A stretch of DNA of 44,359 bases. Origin: a virus. The stretch is from positions 1-44,359 of the IMG/VR virus record IMGVR_UViG_3300008113_000888, one strand, 5' to 3'. This document shows positions 24,363 to 33,400 of this stretch, piece after piece. The notes beneath the pieces were generated by a model that ran no database searches, had not been told where the DNA came from, and saw nothing but the letters and a program-made list of their open reading frames with translations. The translations under genes and the position numbers were made by a program. How positions within the stretch are numbered: position 1 is the stretch's first letter; every line of letters starts with the position of its first letter.

Positions 24363-25889
24363 ATGGCAACATGGAAAAAAGTGATAGTATCGGGCTCAGC
24401 CGTATCTCAATTGAGTTTCGCTGGTACTGGTATTTTGTCTGGATCTGGCGCAGTCACCGCCGTAACCGATACAGCAACAATTGATTTAACATTATCCGCA
24501 GGTTCTATTAGTGGTGTGGTAGCTTCAGGTTCTATTGACCAAGGTCAGTTGGCTGCTGGTGCTGTAATAGCTAGTAAAATTGCTGATAATGCTGTAGTTA
24601 GTAGTAAAATTGCTGCTGGTGCTGTAATCACAGCCGCTTTGGCTACTGGTTCAGTTGCAAGTGCAAACATCATTGATGGTAACGTAACTAACGCGAAATT
24701 GGCTAACTCATCAGTAACTATTGGTTCTACCGCAGTTTCATTAGGTTCATCTGCTACTACAATTTCTGGTTTATCTTCAGTAACATCTACTACATTTGTT
24801 GGTGCTTTAACAGGTAACGCTTCAACCGCTACTTCAGCATCTTACGCTAACTTAACAAACGTAAGTGGTGATATCACAATTACTGCGCCTGGTGTTGCTA
24901 CTATTGCTAACAATGCTATTACAAGTGCTAAAATTGGTGCAGGTCAGATTGTTAACGCTGCTGTAGCCGCTGCTGCTGCTATTGAATACACAAAGATTAG
25001 TTTCGCAGGTTCTGGTATCTTATCAGGTTCTGGTGCTATTACAGGTGTAACTGATAGTGCTACTATCGATTTAACAAATACAGCGGGTACGCTTAGTGCT
25101 GTTGTGATTTCAGGTTCTATTGATAGTGGTCAATTAGCAAACCTTGGTGTAACTACCGCTAAAATCGACAACGATGCTGTTACAAGTGGTAAGATTGCTG
25201 CTGGTGCTGTGGTTACTGCTAAAATTGCTGATGCTAACGTAACTGATGTCAAAATTGCTTCTTCATCAATTCAAAACGGACACATTGTAAATGGTACGAT
25301 AGCTAATGCTAAATTGGCTAACTCTGCTATTACAATTGCTGGAACTTCCACATCATTGGGTGGTTCTATTACTGCTGCTACAATCTTGAATGGTACTGGT
25401 GTAGTTTCCGCTTCGGCTGTTACATCACCATCTCAAGGTACTTTGACTGTAAATGGTACTAACATCGACTTGGGTGTTCAGACTGGCGATTCACCAACAT
25501 TTGCTGCATTGACCATCACTGGCGATTTGACTGTAAATGGTACAACTACTACAATCAATACATCTAACCTTGTTGTTGAAGATAGATTTGTCTTCTTGAA
25601 CGCTGGTTCTGGTTCAGTAGTACCAGCAGGCGAAGGTGGTATTATTGTTGAATCAGGTTCTGCTGGTATAGGTACTGCATTCTACTATGATTTCCTTGAC
25701 CAACGTTGGGCTGTTGCTAATGGTGTAGCTTCTACTGCTACAAGTGTAACTGCTGACGCATTCATGACTACCGCCTATGTGTCGGTTGCCAATGGATTTG
25801 CTGCATCTACAGCGGCTACAGCTGCTGGTTATGATGACGAAGGTAACATCGCAATTTCTGCTGATGGAGATATTTTTATCTACTCATAA
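24363..25889 (+). CDS. Repeat-rich tail fibre protein
   Basis: The 508-residue product starts [21 protein letters not shown], an N-terminal motif shared with the gene at 26380. The shaft consists of short alternating repeats (AGAVIASKIADNAVVSSKIAAG type), and a ~100-residue block beginning SFAG[T/S]GILSGSGA occurs twice about 195 residues apart. The C-terminal part (NTSNLVVEDRFVFLNAGSGS through EGNIAISADGDIFIYS) resembles tips of marine phage fibres. A strong AATAGGAG precedes the ATG. No chaperone-type autocleavage triad can be identified by eye. Confidence 0.65.
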   Translation: MATWKKVIVSGSAVSQLSFAGTGILSGSGAVTAVTDTATIDLTLSAGSISGVVASGSIDQGQLAAGAVIASKIADNAVVSSKIAAGAVITAALATGSVASANIIDGNVTNAKLANSSVTIGSTAVSLGSSATTISGLSSVTSTTFVGALTGNASTATSASYANLTNVSGDITITAPGVATIANNAITSAKIGAGQIVNAAVAAAAAIEYTKISFAGSGILSGSGAITGVTDSATIDLTNTAGTLSAVVISGSIDSGQLANLGVTTAKIDNDAVTSGKIAAGAVVTAKIADANVTDVKIASSSIQNGHIVNGTIANAKLANSAITIAGTSTSLGGSITAATILNGTGVVSASAVTSPSQGTLTVNGTNIDLGVQTGDSPTFAALTITGDLTVNGTTTTINTSNLVVEDRFVFLNAGSGSVVPAGEGGIIVESGSAGIGTAFYYDFLDQRWAVANGVASTATSVTADAFMTTAYVSVANGFAASTAATAAGYDDEGNIAISADGDIFIYS

Positions 25890-25906
25890 TCTAACTTGAA
25901 AGGGTT

Positions 25907-26077
25907 ATGGCAGAAAATAAAAACAATATTCCTACGGAAGCAACCCTCAAGCTCTCAAAACGAGAGCTTGAGGCGCTTCTAATAGGTTTGGGTGAAGTTC
26001 CATTCAAAGGAAAAGACATCGAGTTTGTTTATAAACTCGCTGTTAAATTACAAGAAAACATTTTAAAATTAAAATAA
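25907..26077 (+). CDS. Small conserved protein (56 aa)
   Basis: The ORF encodes MAENKNNIPTEATLKLSKRE and then LEALLIGLGEVPFKGKDIEF, ending LQENILKLK. I recall small phage proteins of the pattern LxxxExxxLLxxLxxxxFKGxxxxxVYxLxxKLQ. AAGGG precedes the ATG. The next small gene, 3 bases on, is of similar size and pattern, so the two may be paralogues. It is a soluble helical protein of unknown role between two fibre genes. Confidence 0.6.
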   Translation: MAENKNNIPTEATLKLSKRELEALLIGLGEVPFKGKDIEFVYKLAVKLQENILKLK

Positions 26078-26080
26078 GTT

Positions 26081-26257
26081 ATGAAACCATACGAAGGATT
26101 TACTGAAGCTGATTTTGCTATTATAAAATTTGCTATTCATAAATTAGATATTAAAGGGGTTGAAGCGGTCACAATCGCAACACTTCTTAATAAAATAGAA
26201 AAAGAAATTGCACTATTACAAGTGAAACATGATTCCAAAGAAAATCCTCCATCATAG
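26081..26257 (+). CDS. Small conserved protein (58 aa)
   Basis: The ORF encodes MKPYEGFTEADFAIIKFAIH, continuing with a helical region (VEAVTIATLLNKIEKEIALL). It follows the 56-residue gene by 3 bases and ends inside the terminator hairpin (the TAG is at 26255-26257). The size and helix pattern resemble the previous gene. The function is unknown. Confidence 0.55.
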   Translation: MKPYEGFTEADFAIIKFAIHKLDIKGVEAVTIATLLNKIEKEIALLQVKHDSKENPPS

Positions 26258-26268
26258 GGGGATTTTTT
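26242..26268 (+). terminator. Rho-independent terminator overlapping a stop codon
   Basis: AAATCCTCC (26242-26250) pairs with GGGGGATTT (26257-26265) with one T-G wobble and loop ATCATA, followed by a T-tract. The TAG stop of the small gene lies in loop and stem. Confidence 0.85.
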
Positions 26269-26282
26269 ATTTTATAAAACTC

Positions 26283-26290
26283 TATTTATT
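26283..26290 (+). promoter_or_regulatory. TATTTATT motif, putative late promoter
   Basis: TATTTATT follows the terminator at 26242-26268 and precedes an 89-base leader containing the structured element at 26320-26359. Confidence 0.55.
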
Positions 26291-26319
26291 GTAGTATAAT
26301 AGAAAAAACTACTTTTAAT

Positions 26320-26359
26320 GTTGGCCCGAAAGGGAAGTGGGCACGAAAGTGTTACCAAC
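26320..26359 (+). ncRNA. Two-hairpin junction in the leader of the fibre gene at 26380 (possible RNA element)
   Basis: GTTGG (26320-26324) pairs with CCAAC (26355-26359). Inside are CCC-GAAA-GGG (26325-26334) and CAC-GAAA-GTG (26342-26351), both with GAAA tetraloops. The result is a compact three-way junction ending 20 bases before the ATG. The block CACGAAAGTGTTA also occurs at 3017-3029. It could be a cis-regulatory leader or small RNA. Confidence 0.45.
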
Positions 26360-26379
26360 CGCAGTAAAGGAAATGGAAT

Positions 26380-27063
26380 ATGCCAAATTGGAAAAAAGTC
26401 ATAGTATCTGGCTCAAGTGCCAGTCAACTTAATTTCGGTGGGACCGGATTTGTATCCGCTTCCGCTATATCATCACCCTCACAGGGTAATTTAACGGTAA
26501 ATGGTTCTAATATTGATTTAGGACTTCAGACGAGCGATGCTCCTACGTTTACTGGTTTAATATTAACATCTGCTGCTACAAGCACAACATCAACACGGAT
26601 ATTTGTATCCGGTTCGGGTGGTGTAGTGCAAACTCGTGTTGTAAATAATGAATTATTACAAGGATATGACATTGTAACCACGTTGATACCTGTAGAACAC
26701 AGAGGTCAACCTGATGGGTTTTCACCATTGGCAATCATATCAGATTTACAACCCGCACAATCACCATATGGAACTTGGATAGCTCCTTATGCTGGATTCG
26801 TCCATACAATTCAATTGATGGTTGGTCAAACAAATACCACAACCGCTAATTATACAATTCAACCATATGTAAATGCTGCGACTGTTGGCACTCCTGTTAC
26901 TAACGCATTAGCAAGTACACAATATGCTGTTTATGATTTTGCATTTGGGTCTGGATATTCATTTCAACGTGGTGATAAAATTGAATTTGAATTGAATAAA
27001 AACACAAATACTTGTGACTTATATACGTTGATGATAACATACAAGATTCAACCATTTACATAA
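26380..27063 (+). CDS. Tail fibre / adhesin protein
   Basis: The 227-residue product starts [23 protein letters not shown], paralogous at the N-terminus to the fibre at 24363. It has the same [20 protein letters not shown] linker that occurs late in that fibre (SPSQGTLTVNGTNIDLGVQT). The C-terminal ~130 residues ([20 protein letters not shown] through [15 protein letters not shown]) look like a compact beta-sandwich head. The start has GGAAATGGAAT upstream, a modest ribosome binding site. It probably shares its virion attachment site with the longer fibre. Confidence 0.65.
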   Translation: MPNWKKVIVSGSSASQLNFGGTGFVSASAISSPSQGNLTVNGSNIDLGLQTSDAPTFTGLILTSAATSTTSTRIFVSGSGGVVQTRVVNNELLQGYDIVTTLIPVEHRGQPDGFSPLAIISDLQPAQSPYGTWIAPYAGFVHTIQLMVGQTNTTTANYTIQPYVNAATVGTPVTNALASTQYAVYDFAFGSGYSFQRGDKIEFELNKNTNTCDLYTLMITYKIQPFT

Positions 27064-27071
27064 GGTATAAA

Positions 27072-30000
27072 ATGAGCGCTATACATAGTTTACATAATTC
27101 GATAGAAGGTGTGGTTATCAATGGTAATTCATGTCCATTCTTTTACCATATACAATCTGGTAGTTTTGTTGATTCATACAATACACAAACATCACAACAA
27201 TCAACGTCTGAAGTTACGGAAGTTCGTGATGTAGAATTAACCACATACATTAAAGTTACTCTTTCCAATGGTCAGATAGTTAAAGCATCATCAGACCTTT
27301 CAGTATATACAACTGCTGGAACTTGGGTGACTCCAACTGAAGAAAATTATTCTTCGCTAAATTTATTTAGTAAAGATTCAACCCCATTAACTATTACAAA
27401 TTTAGAAGTAGTTAATGAGACTATACAAACTATATCAATTACTGTTGAGCCAGACCACAATTATTTTGTAGGTAGTTTACTTGTACACAATACCGGCCCA
27501 ACCGGTCCAACCGGCCCACAAGGTCAAAAGGGTGATACTGGTGGTACTGGTCCTACCGGCCCCGCAGGTCCCGCAGGTCCAACCGGCCCAACCGGCCCAC
27601 AAGGAGCTACCGGCGCTCAAGGTGGTGTAGGACCGACTGGACCAACGGGAGCCACAGGAGCTCAAGGTTCTGCCGGACCCGCAGGTTCTACTGGAGCTCA
27701 AGGAGCTCAAGGTGCTACGGGTACCGCTGGTGCTACGGGCGCACAAGGAGCTCAAGGTGCTACAGGTGGTACTGGCCCACAAGGAACTGTCGGTGATAAG
27801 GGTAATACGGGCGCAACGGGTGCTCAAGGTGCTACTGGTCCACAAGGACCTGCTGGTGCTACCGGTCCCCAAGGTATTCAAGGAAACCAAGGAGCTCAGG
27901 GACCCGCTGGTCCTCAAGGTGGTACTGGTCCAACGGGCGCTCAAGGTGCTACCGGCCCAACGGGTGCTAAAGGTCCTCAAGGGGTAACTGGTGGTCCCGG
28001 CCCACAAGGAGCTCAGGGTGCTACCGGACCAACTGGTCCTCAAGGAGCTACTGGTCCAACGGGCCCTCAAGGTTCAAAAGGAAATTTAGGACCAACCGGT
28101 CCTCAAGGAGCTAAAGGACCAACTGGTCCTACAGGCAATACCGGGGCTACTGGTTCCACCGGCCCACAAGGCGCTGTTGGACCAACTGGCCCAACCGGCC
28201 CAACCGGCCCACAAGGAGCTACCGGCGCTCAAGGTGCTACGGGCGGTACTGGTCCAACTGGTCCAACCGGCTCAACCGGCCCACAAGGTGCTACTGGAGC
28301 TCAAGGGGCTGTCGGAGCTCAAGGTGGTACTGGTCCAACGGGCGCTACTGGTGCTCAAGGTGGTACTGGTCCAACCGGCTCAACCGGCCCTCAAGGTGCT
28401 ACTGGTGCTCAAGGTTCTGTTGGCCCAACCGGCCCACAAGGTGTTCAAGGTGCTCAAGGTGCTACTGGCGCACAGGGTGGTACTGGTCCAACTGGTGCTC
28501 AGGGGGCTACCGGCGCACAAGGTGGTACAGGTCCACAAGGAGCTACCGGTCCACAAGGAGCTACTGGTGCTCAAGGTTCTGTTGGCCCAACCGGCCCACA
28601 AGGTGTTCAAGGCGCTCAAGGTGCTACTGGCCCTCAAGGTGCTACTGGTTCTACTGGAGCTCAAGGTGCTACCGGTCCTCAAGGTGCTACGGGTTCTACT
28701 GGAGCTCAAGGTGCTACGGGTTCTACGGGAGCTCAAGGTGCTACGGGATCTCAAGGCGCTCAAGGTGCTACCGGTCCAACGGGACCGACCGGCCCTCAAG
28801 GTGCTACTGGTCCAACGGGTGCTCAAGGTACTACTGGCCCACAAGGTGTTCAAGGAGCTCAGGGTGCTACCGGCCCTCAAGGAGTTCAAGGTGATAAAGG
28901 AAATACTGGTGGAACTGGCCCAACCGGCCCAACGGGCGCTCAAGGTGCTACTGGTGCTCAAGGAGCTTCACCACAAGGTGCTACTGGCGCTCAAGGTGCT
29001 ACTGGTGCAACTGGCGCTCAAGGTGCTTCACCTCAAGGTGCTCAAGGTGCTGTAGGTCCAACAGGTGCTCAAGGTGCTACTGGGGCTCAAGGTGCTTCAC
29101 CTCAAGGTGCTCAAGGTGCTACCGGCCCAACGGGTGCTCAAGGTGCTACCGGCCCAACGGGTGCTCAAGGTCCTACCGGACCAACTGGTCCAACTGGAGC
29201 TCAAGGTGCTGTTGGTGCTCAAGGTGCTTCACCGCAAGGTGCTACCGGCGCTCAAGGTGCTCAAGGTGCTAGTGGAGCTCAAGGACCACAGGGTACAATC
29301 GGAGCCCAAGGTGCTACCGGAGCCCAAGGTGCTACTGGCGCTCAAGGTTCTTCACCTCAAGGTGCTCAAGGTGCTCAAGGTGCTACCGGTGCTCAAGGTG
29401 CTACCGGCGCTCAAGGTGCTTCACCACAAGGTGCTACGGGTGCTCAAGGTGCTCAAGGTGCTACGGGTGCTCAGGGGTCGTCACCCCAAGGAGCTCAAGG
29501 TGCTACTGGCTCTACAGGCGCTCAAGGAGGAGTAGGTCCTACCGGAGCTCAAGGTCCTACCGGACCAACTGGCCCAACTGGTGCTCAAGGTGCTACCGGC
29601 GCTCAAGGTGCTTCACCCCAAGGAGCTCAGGGGTCACAAGGTGCTACTGGTGCCCAAGGTTTACAAGGTTCGACTTCTACAGGTCCTCAAGGTTCACAAG
29701 GTGCGACAGGACCAACGGGTGCTCAAGGTGCTACTGGCGCTCAAGGGGCTTCACCTCAAGGGGCTCAAGGAGCTACCGGTGCTACTGGCGCTCAAGGCGC
29801 AGTTGGTGCTCAAGGTGCTTCACCTCAAGGTGCTCAAGGCGCTGTAGGTCCAACTGGCTCTACTGGTGCTCAAGGTGCTTCACCACAAGGTGCTACTGGC
29901 GCTCAAGGTGCTGTTGGCGCTCAAGGTGCTACTGGCGCTCAAGGAGCATCTCCTACTGGCGCTCAAGGTGCTGTTGGTGCTCAAGGTGCTCAAGGTGCTA

Positions 30001-30476
30001 CTGGCGCTCAAGGTGCTTCACCTCAAGGTGCTCAAGGTGCTGTAGGTCCAACTGGCTCTACTGGTGCTCAAGGTGCTTCACCACAAGGTGCTACTGGCGC
30101 TCAAGGTGCTGTTGGCGCTCAAGGTGCTACCGGCGCTCAAGGAGCATCTCCTACTGGCGCTCAAGGTGCTGTTGGTGCTCAAGGTGCTCAAGGTGCTACT
30201 GGCGCTCAAGGTGCTTCACCTCAAGGTGCTCAAGGTCCTCAAGGAGCTCAAGGCGCTGTTGGTTCAAACTTTACTGGAGCTCAAGGAGCTCAAGGTGCTA
30301 CCGGCGCTACCGGCGCTCAAGGTGCTAAAGGTCAAAAGGGCGATGCTGCTCTTGGTACTTTGATTAGTGGTGTATCTCCGGGACTTTCGTGGAACGCAAC
30401 TCGTGGGTATTTAACATTTAACAATGGTGGAAACACATATGTGGTTCATATGTATTTAAGTGGTTCAGCATACTAA
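27072..30476 (+). CDS. Collagen-like fibre with N-terminal Hint/intein-like domain
   Basis: The 1134-residue product has, at residues ~20-140, a Hint-like domain: [22 protein letters not shown] resembles block B and [16 protein letters not shown] (125-140) closely matches intein blocks F/G, followed by Thr141. Residues ~142-1090 are Gly-X-Y repeats, mainly GPT, GPQ, GAQ and GAT. Lys occurs only at Y positions before Gly (GQKG, GDKG, GAKG, GSKG). In the C-terminal half the tract is interrupted by GASPQG-type breaks. The tip (~1091-1134, [20 protein letters not shown]) is a short beta domain. It starts 8 bases after the previous gene. Modification by the enzymes at 36-40 kb is likely. Confidence 0.85.
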   Translation: MSAIHSLHNSIEGVVINGNSCPFFYHIQSGSFVDSYNTQTSQQSTSEVTEVRDVELTTYIKVTLSNGQIVKASSDLSVYTTAGTWVTPTEENYSSLNLFSKDSTPLTITNLEVVNETIQTISITVEPDHNYFVGSLLVHNTGPTGPTGPQGQKGDTGGTGPTGPAGPAGPTGPTGPQGATGAQGGVGPTGPTGATGAQGSAGPAGSTGAQGAQGATGTAGATGAQGAQGATGGTGPQGTVGDKGNTGATGAQGATGPQGPAGATGPQGIQGNQGAQGPAGPQGGTGPTGAQGATGPTGAKGPQGVTGGPGPQGAQGATGPTGPQGATGPTGPQGSKGNLGPTGPQGAKGPTGPTGNTGATGSTGPQGAVGPTGPTGPTGPQGATGAQGATGGTGPTGPTGSTGPQGATGAQGAVGAQGGTGPTGATGAQGGTGPTGSTGPQGATGAQGSVGPTGPQGVQGAQGATGAQGGTGPTGAQGATGAQGGTGPQGATGPQGATGAQGSVGPTGPQGVQGAQGATGPQGATGSTGAQGATGPQGATGSTGAQGATGSTGAQGATGSQGAQGATGPTGPTGPQGATGPTGAQGTTGPQGVQGAQGATGPQGVQGDKGNTGGTGPTGPTGAQGATGAQGASPQGATGAQGATGATGAQGASPQGAQGAVGPTGAQGATGAQGASPQGAQGATGPTGAQGATGPTGAQGPTGPTGPTGAQGAVGAQGASPQGATGAQGAQGASGAQGPQGTIGAQGATGAQGATGAQGSSPQGAQGAQGATGAQGATGAQGASPQGATGAQGAQGATGAQGSSPQGAQGATGSTGAQGGVGPTGAQGPTGPTGPTGAQGATGAQGASPQGAQGSQGATGAQGLQGSTSTGPQGSQGATGPTGAQGATGAQGASPQGAQGATGATGAQGAVGAQGASPQGAQGAVGPTGSTGAQGASPQGATGAQGAVGAQGATGAQGASPTGAQGAVGAQGAQGATGAQGASPQGAQGAVGPTGSTGAQGASPQGATGAQGAVGAQGATGAQGASPTGAQGAVGAQGAQGATGAQGASPQGAQGPQGAQGAVGSNFTGAQGAQGATGATGAQGAKGQKGDAALGTLISGVSPGLSWNATRGYLTFNNGGNTYVVHMYLSGSAY
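27490..30330 (+). repeat. Collagen Gly-X-Y coding repeat tract
   Basis: This is about 2.8 kb of degenerate 9-base units (GGTGCTCAAGGT-type) encoding Gly-X-Y triplets. Its G+C content is far above that of the surroundings. Third positions vary, which limits but does not prevent slippage. The open frames on both strands within it are by-products of the repeat. Confidence 0.9.
29821..30216 (+). repeat. 198-bp tandem duplication inside the collagen tract
   Basis: Bases 29821-30018 and 30019-30216 are adjacent 66-codon copies that differ at about two positions by eye. A third, partial copy starts at 30217. The duplication keeps the frame and adds GASPQ and GASPT interruptions. Confidence 0.85.
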
Positions 30477-30489
30477 TTAAAAAGGTTAT

Positions 30490-33400
30490 ATGTCAGGATT
30501 TAAAGGGAATCAATTAGTCAATTTATGGGGTGGTGGTTCTGAACAACTTCAGAACATTACCACAGGTAGTTTAGTTGCTGCTGTACACTTACCGGGTGTA
30601 GATTATTCGGAATTATCATCCACAAATTGGACTGGTTCTTCTTTAGCTGGAATTCAGATTACATCAGCATCGGTTGTAGCTAAAAACATGGGCGCGTCTG
30701 CCGAAGAATTTGCGGTATTCAACGATTCATTATCAGTTGGGTATGGTAAAATTATTCTTGTAAAAGATTCAACAAACACCTATAGATTTAAAAAATCACA
30801 AGACCTACAAGTAGGTGTTGATTATCTAATAAAATATGAAAGTGGTTCTTTTTCAGAAGAATTGCTGCAAGATGCATATACTGAAACTAATACTGAAACT
30901 TTATATAGAATCAATATAGAACCTGATGACGTATATGTTTTAAATGGTTATATAGTTCATAATAACCCATGTTGGTGGGTGTTACAACCATGTGACCCTT
31001 TTGGTTGTAGTAATACTTACGATAGTAATCCTGGTGGTAATTACTGGGAGATAAACGGAGTTTGTGGTTGTGGTGATGCTGTTGTCATGGATGATGGTTG
31101 TTGTTATTCGGTTATGGAATTCAACCGTGAAGGTGATATCGGGCCGCCATACGATAACTACAATGGTGGTGATATTACAGTCAATGTACAATCTTGTTTT
31201 GGCGGTGGTTGTGGTGCTTGTCCAAGTGGTGACCCTGATACATCAACCGGTCCAACAGGCCCTCAAGGTTCAAAAGGTATTACGGGTAATACCGGTCCTA
31301 CTGGCCCACAAGGTGGTACTGGTCCACAAGGTGGTACTGGTCCAACTGGAGCTACTGGCGCAAAGGGTGCTACCGGCTCTACAGGTCCAACCGGCTCACG
31401 CGGTTCTCAAGGTGCTGTTGGTCCAAAAGGAGCAAACGGCCCGCAGGGAGCTCAAGGTGCGGTAGGTGTTGGTGGTTCTGGAGGACCTCCGGGACCAACC
31501 GGTGCTGTTGGTGCTCAAGGTGCTTTAGGGCCTGCTGGTCTCAAGGGTACTAAAGGTAGTGGTGGTTCTACGGGTCCAGCCGGAGCAGTTGGAGCAACCG
31601 GACCACAAGGTGAAATTGGTGTACAAGGTCCGAAAGGTATCATCGGATATGGTGGTAACGGAGGCCCTACTGGCCCACAAGGTGCTACAGGCCCACAAGG
31701 CGCCACCGGTGCTACAGGTCCAACTGGCGTACAAGGTGATTTCGGTGGAGAGGGGTTACAAGGTGCTACTGGTGCTACCGGTCCACAAGGTGGTACTGGC
31801 GCTACTGGTCCACAAGGAGCTACCGGTCCACAAGGATATGAGGGATGTTCGTATCCATCAACTAACAACGGACAAGCAGTCGCAATAACAAACAACAATA
31901 CAGCTGTTCAATCATTTGCAAAACAAGGTGCTGGTTCTTGGGGTGGTGGTGTATATTCTGATTTAGGATATGGCGCTGGCGCATATGTAGAATTTAAATC
32001 TACAAACTACACATATAAAATGGTTGGTTTAAATACCGACCCTGCTGCTGATGCTTCTTATTGTTCTATAGATTACGCATGGTATCCATATGCTGGTGGT
32101 GGTGTTCAAATTTATGAGAGTTGTAACTTTGTAACCGATTTATCATTTGGATACACAAATGGTGTAACTACATTTGCTATATACTACGATGGTCAGTATG
32201 TACATTATATTTTAGATGGTGTTATCAGACGAAGTGTAAACCATGGTGCTGGCGCAACATTCTATTTAGATTCATCGTTTTATTCAGGTAATGCTGCTGT
32301 ACAAGATGTAAAGTGGTGTAACAATTATGGTGCTATTGGTATAACTGGTGACCAAGGAGCTCAAGGAGCACAGGGGTCTACCGGCCCACAAGGTTCTCAA
32401 GGCGTTCAGGGTGGTACTGGGCCAACCGGCCCACAAGGTGCTACTGGAGCTCAAGGGGCTATCGGAGCTCAAGGTGGTACTGGTCCACAAGGTCCACAAG
32501 GTGGTACTGGTCCAACAGGTGCTACCGGCGCTCAAGGTTCTACAGGTGCCACCGGCCCACAAGGTGCCACCGGCCCACAAGGTGGAACTGGCCCACAAGG
32601 TCCACAAGGTGGGACTGGTTCAAAAGGAACTACTGGTGCTACTGGTGGTCAAGGTGGTGAAGGTCCACAGGGTAATAAAGGAGCTACAGGTCCTCAAGGA
32701 GCTACTGGCCCTCAAGGTCCTCAAGGTGCTACCGGCCCTCAAGGTGCTACCGGCTCAACGGGCGCTCAAGGTGGTACGGGTGCAAAAGGAACTACAGGTG
32801 CTGTTGGTACTACTGGTGGAGAGGGAGATATTGGTGTTACTGGAGCTCAAGGGGCTACTGGCCCACAAGGGGCTACTGGCCCACAAGGAGCTACTGGCGC
32901 AACGGGTGCTCAAGGTGGTACTGGCCCACAAGGTCAAAAGGGTACTGCGTTTGGTTCTGCTACTTTAAACTATCAAGTATGGTCAACTCATGCCGGAAAT
33001 GGTTCTACATCACAATATGGTGTTTATCCAACAAACTCAAATGACTTTGGTAAGTTCTTCGATGCTGCATATACAAATTCAACATTACACTCACAAGGTA
33101 TTGTAAATGCCGCAACAATTCTTGATTGGACATCCTATACTACATTGACTGGTGCTGGGGTAAGTGTTCCAAATTCAGGTGAATTCTTTTCCGTTAGAGC
33201 TTGGGGGACGTTTATACCATCCGAAACCGGAACATATACTTTTACAGCGGAATCCGATGACTCAATTGATTTATTTATTAATGGAACTATTGTAGCATCA
33301 TTTTATGGTGGTAGAGGTACTCCAGCATTGGGAACAACTACAGGTACAATTTCATTAACCGCTGGCACTGCTTATTCATTTTTGGTAAGAACTCAAGAAT

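Noticed and set aside
27490-30330. Repeat tract resembling a CRISPR array
   Set aside because: The period is 9 bases with coding constraint, there are no spacers of constant size, and it is inside a continuous reading frame.
27477-30363. Long open frames on both strands inside the collagen tract (Leu/Val/Lys-rich on +, Ser/Thr-rich on -)
   Set aside because: They arise from the low-complexity GGTGCTCAAGGT repeats and lack starts with ribosome binding sites or family resemblance. The Gly-X-Y frame has the coherent ends.
33265-33285. TATTTATT inside the giant fibre gene
   Set aside because: It falls in coding sequence (Leu-Phe-Ile codons) with no gene start nearby, so I do not count it as a promoter.
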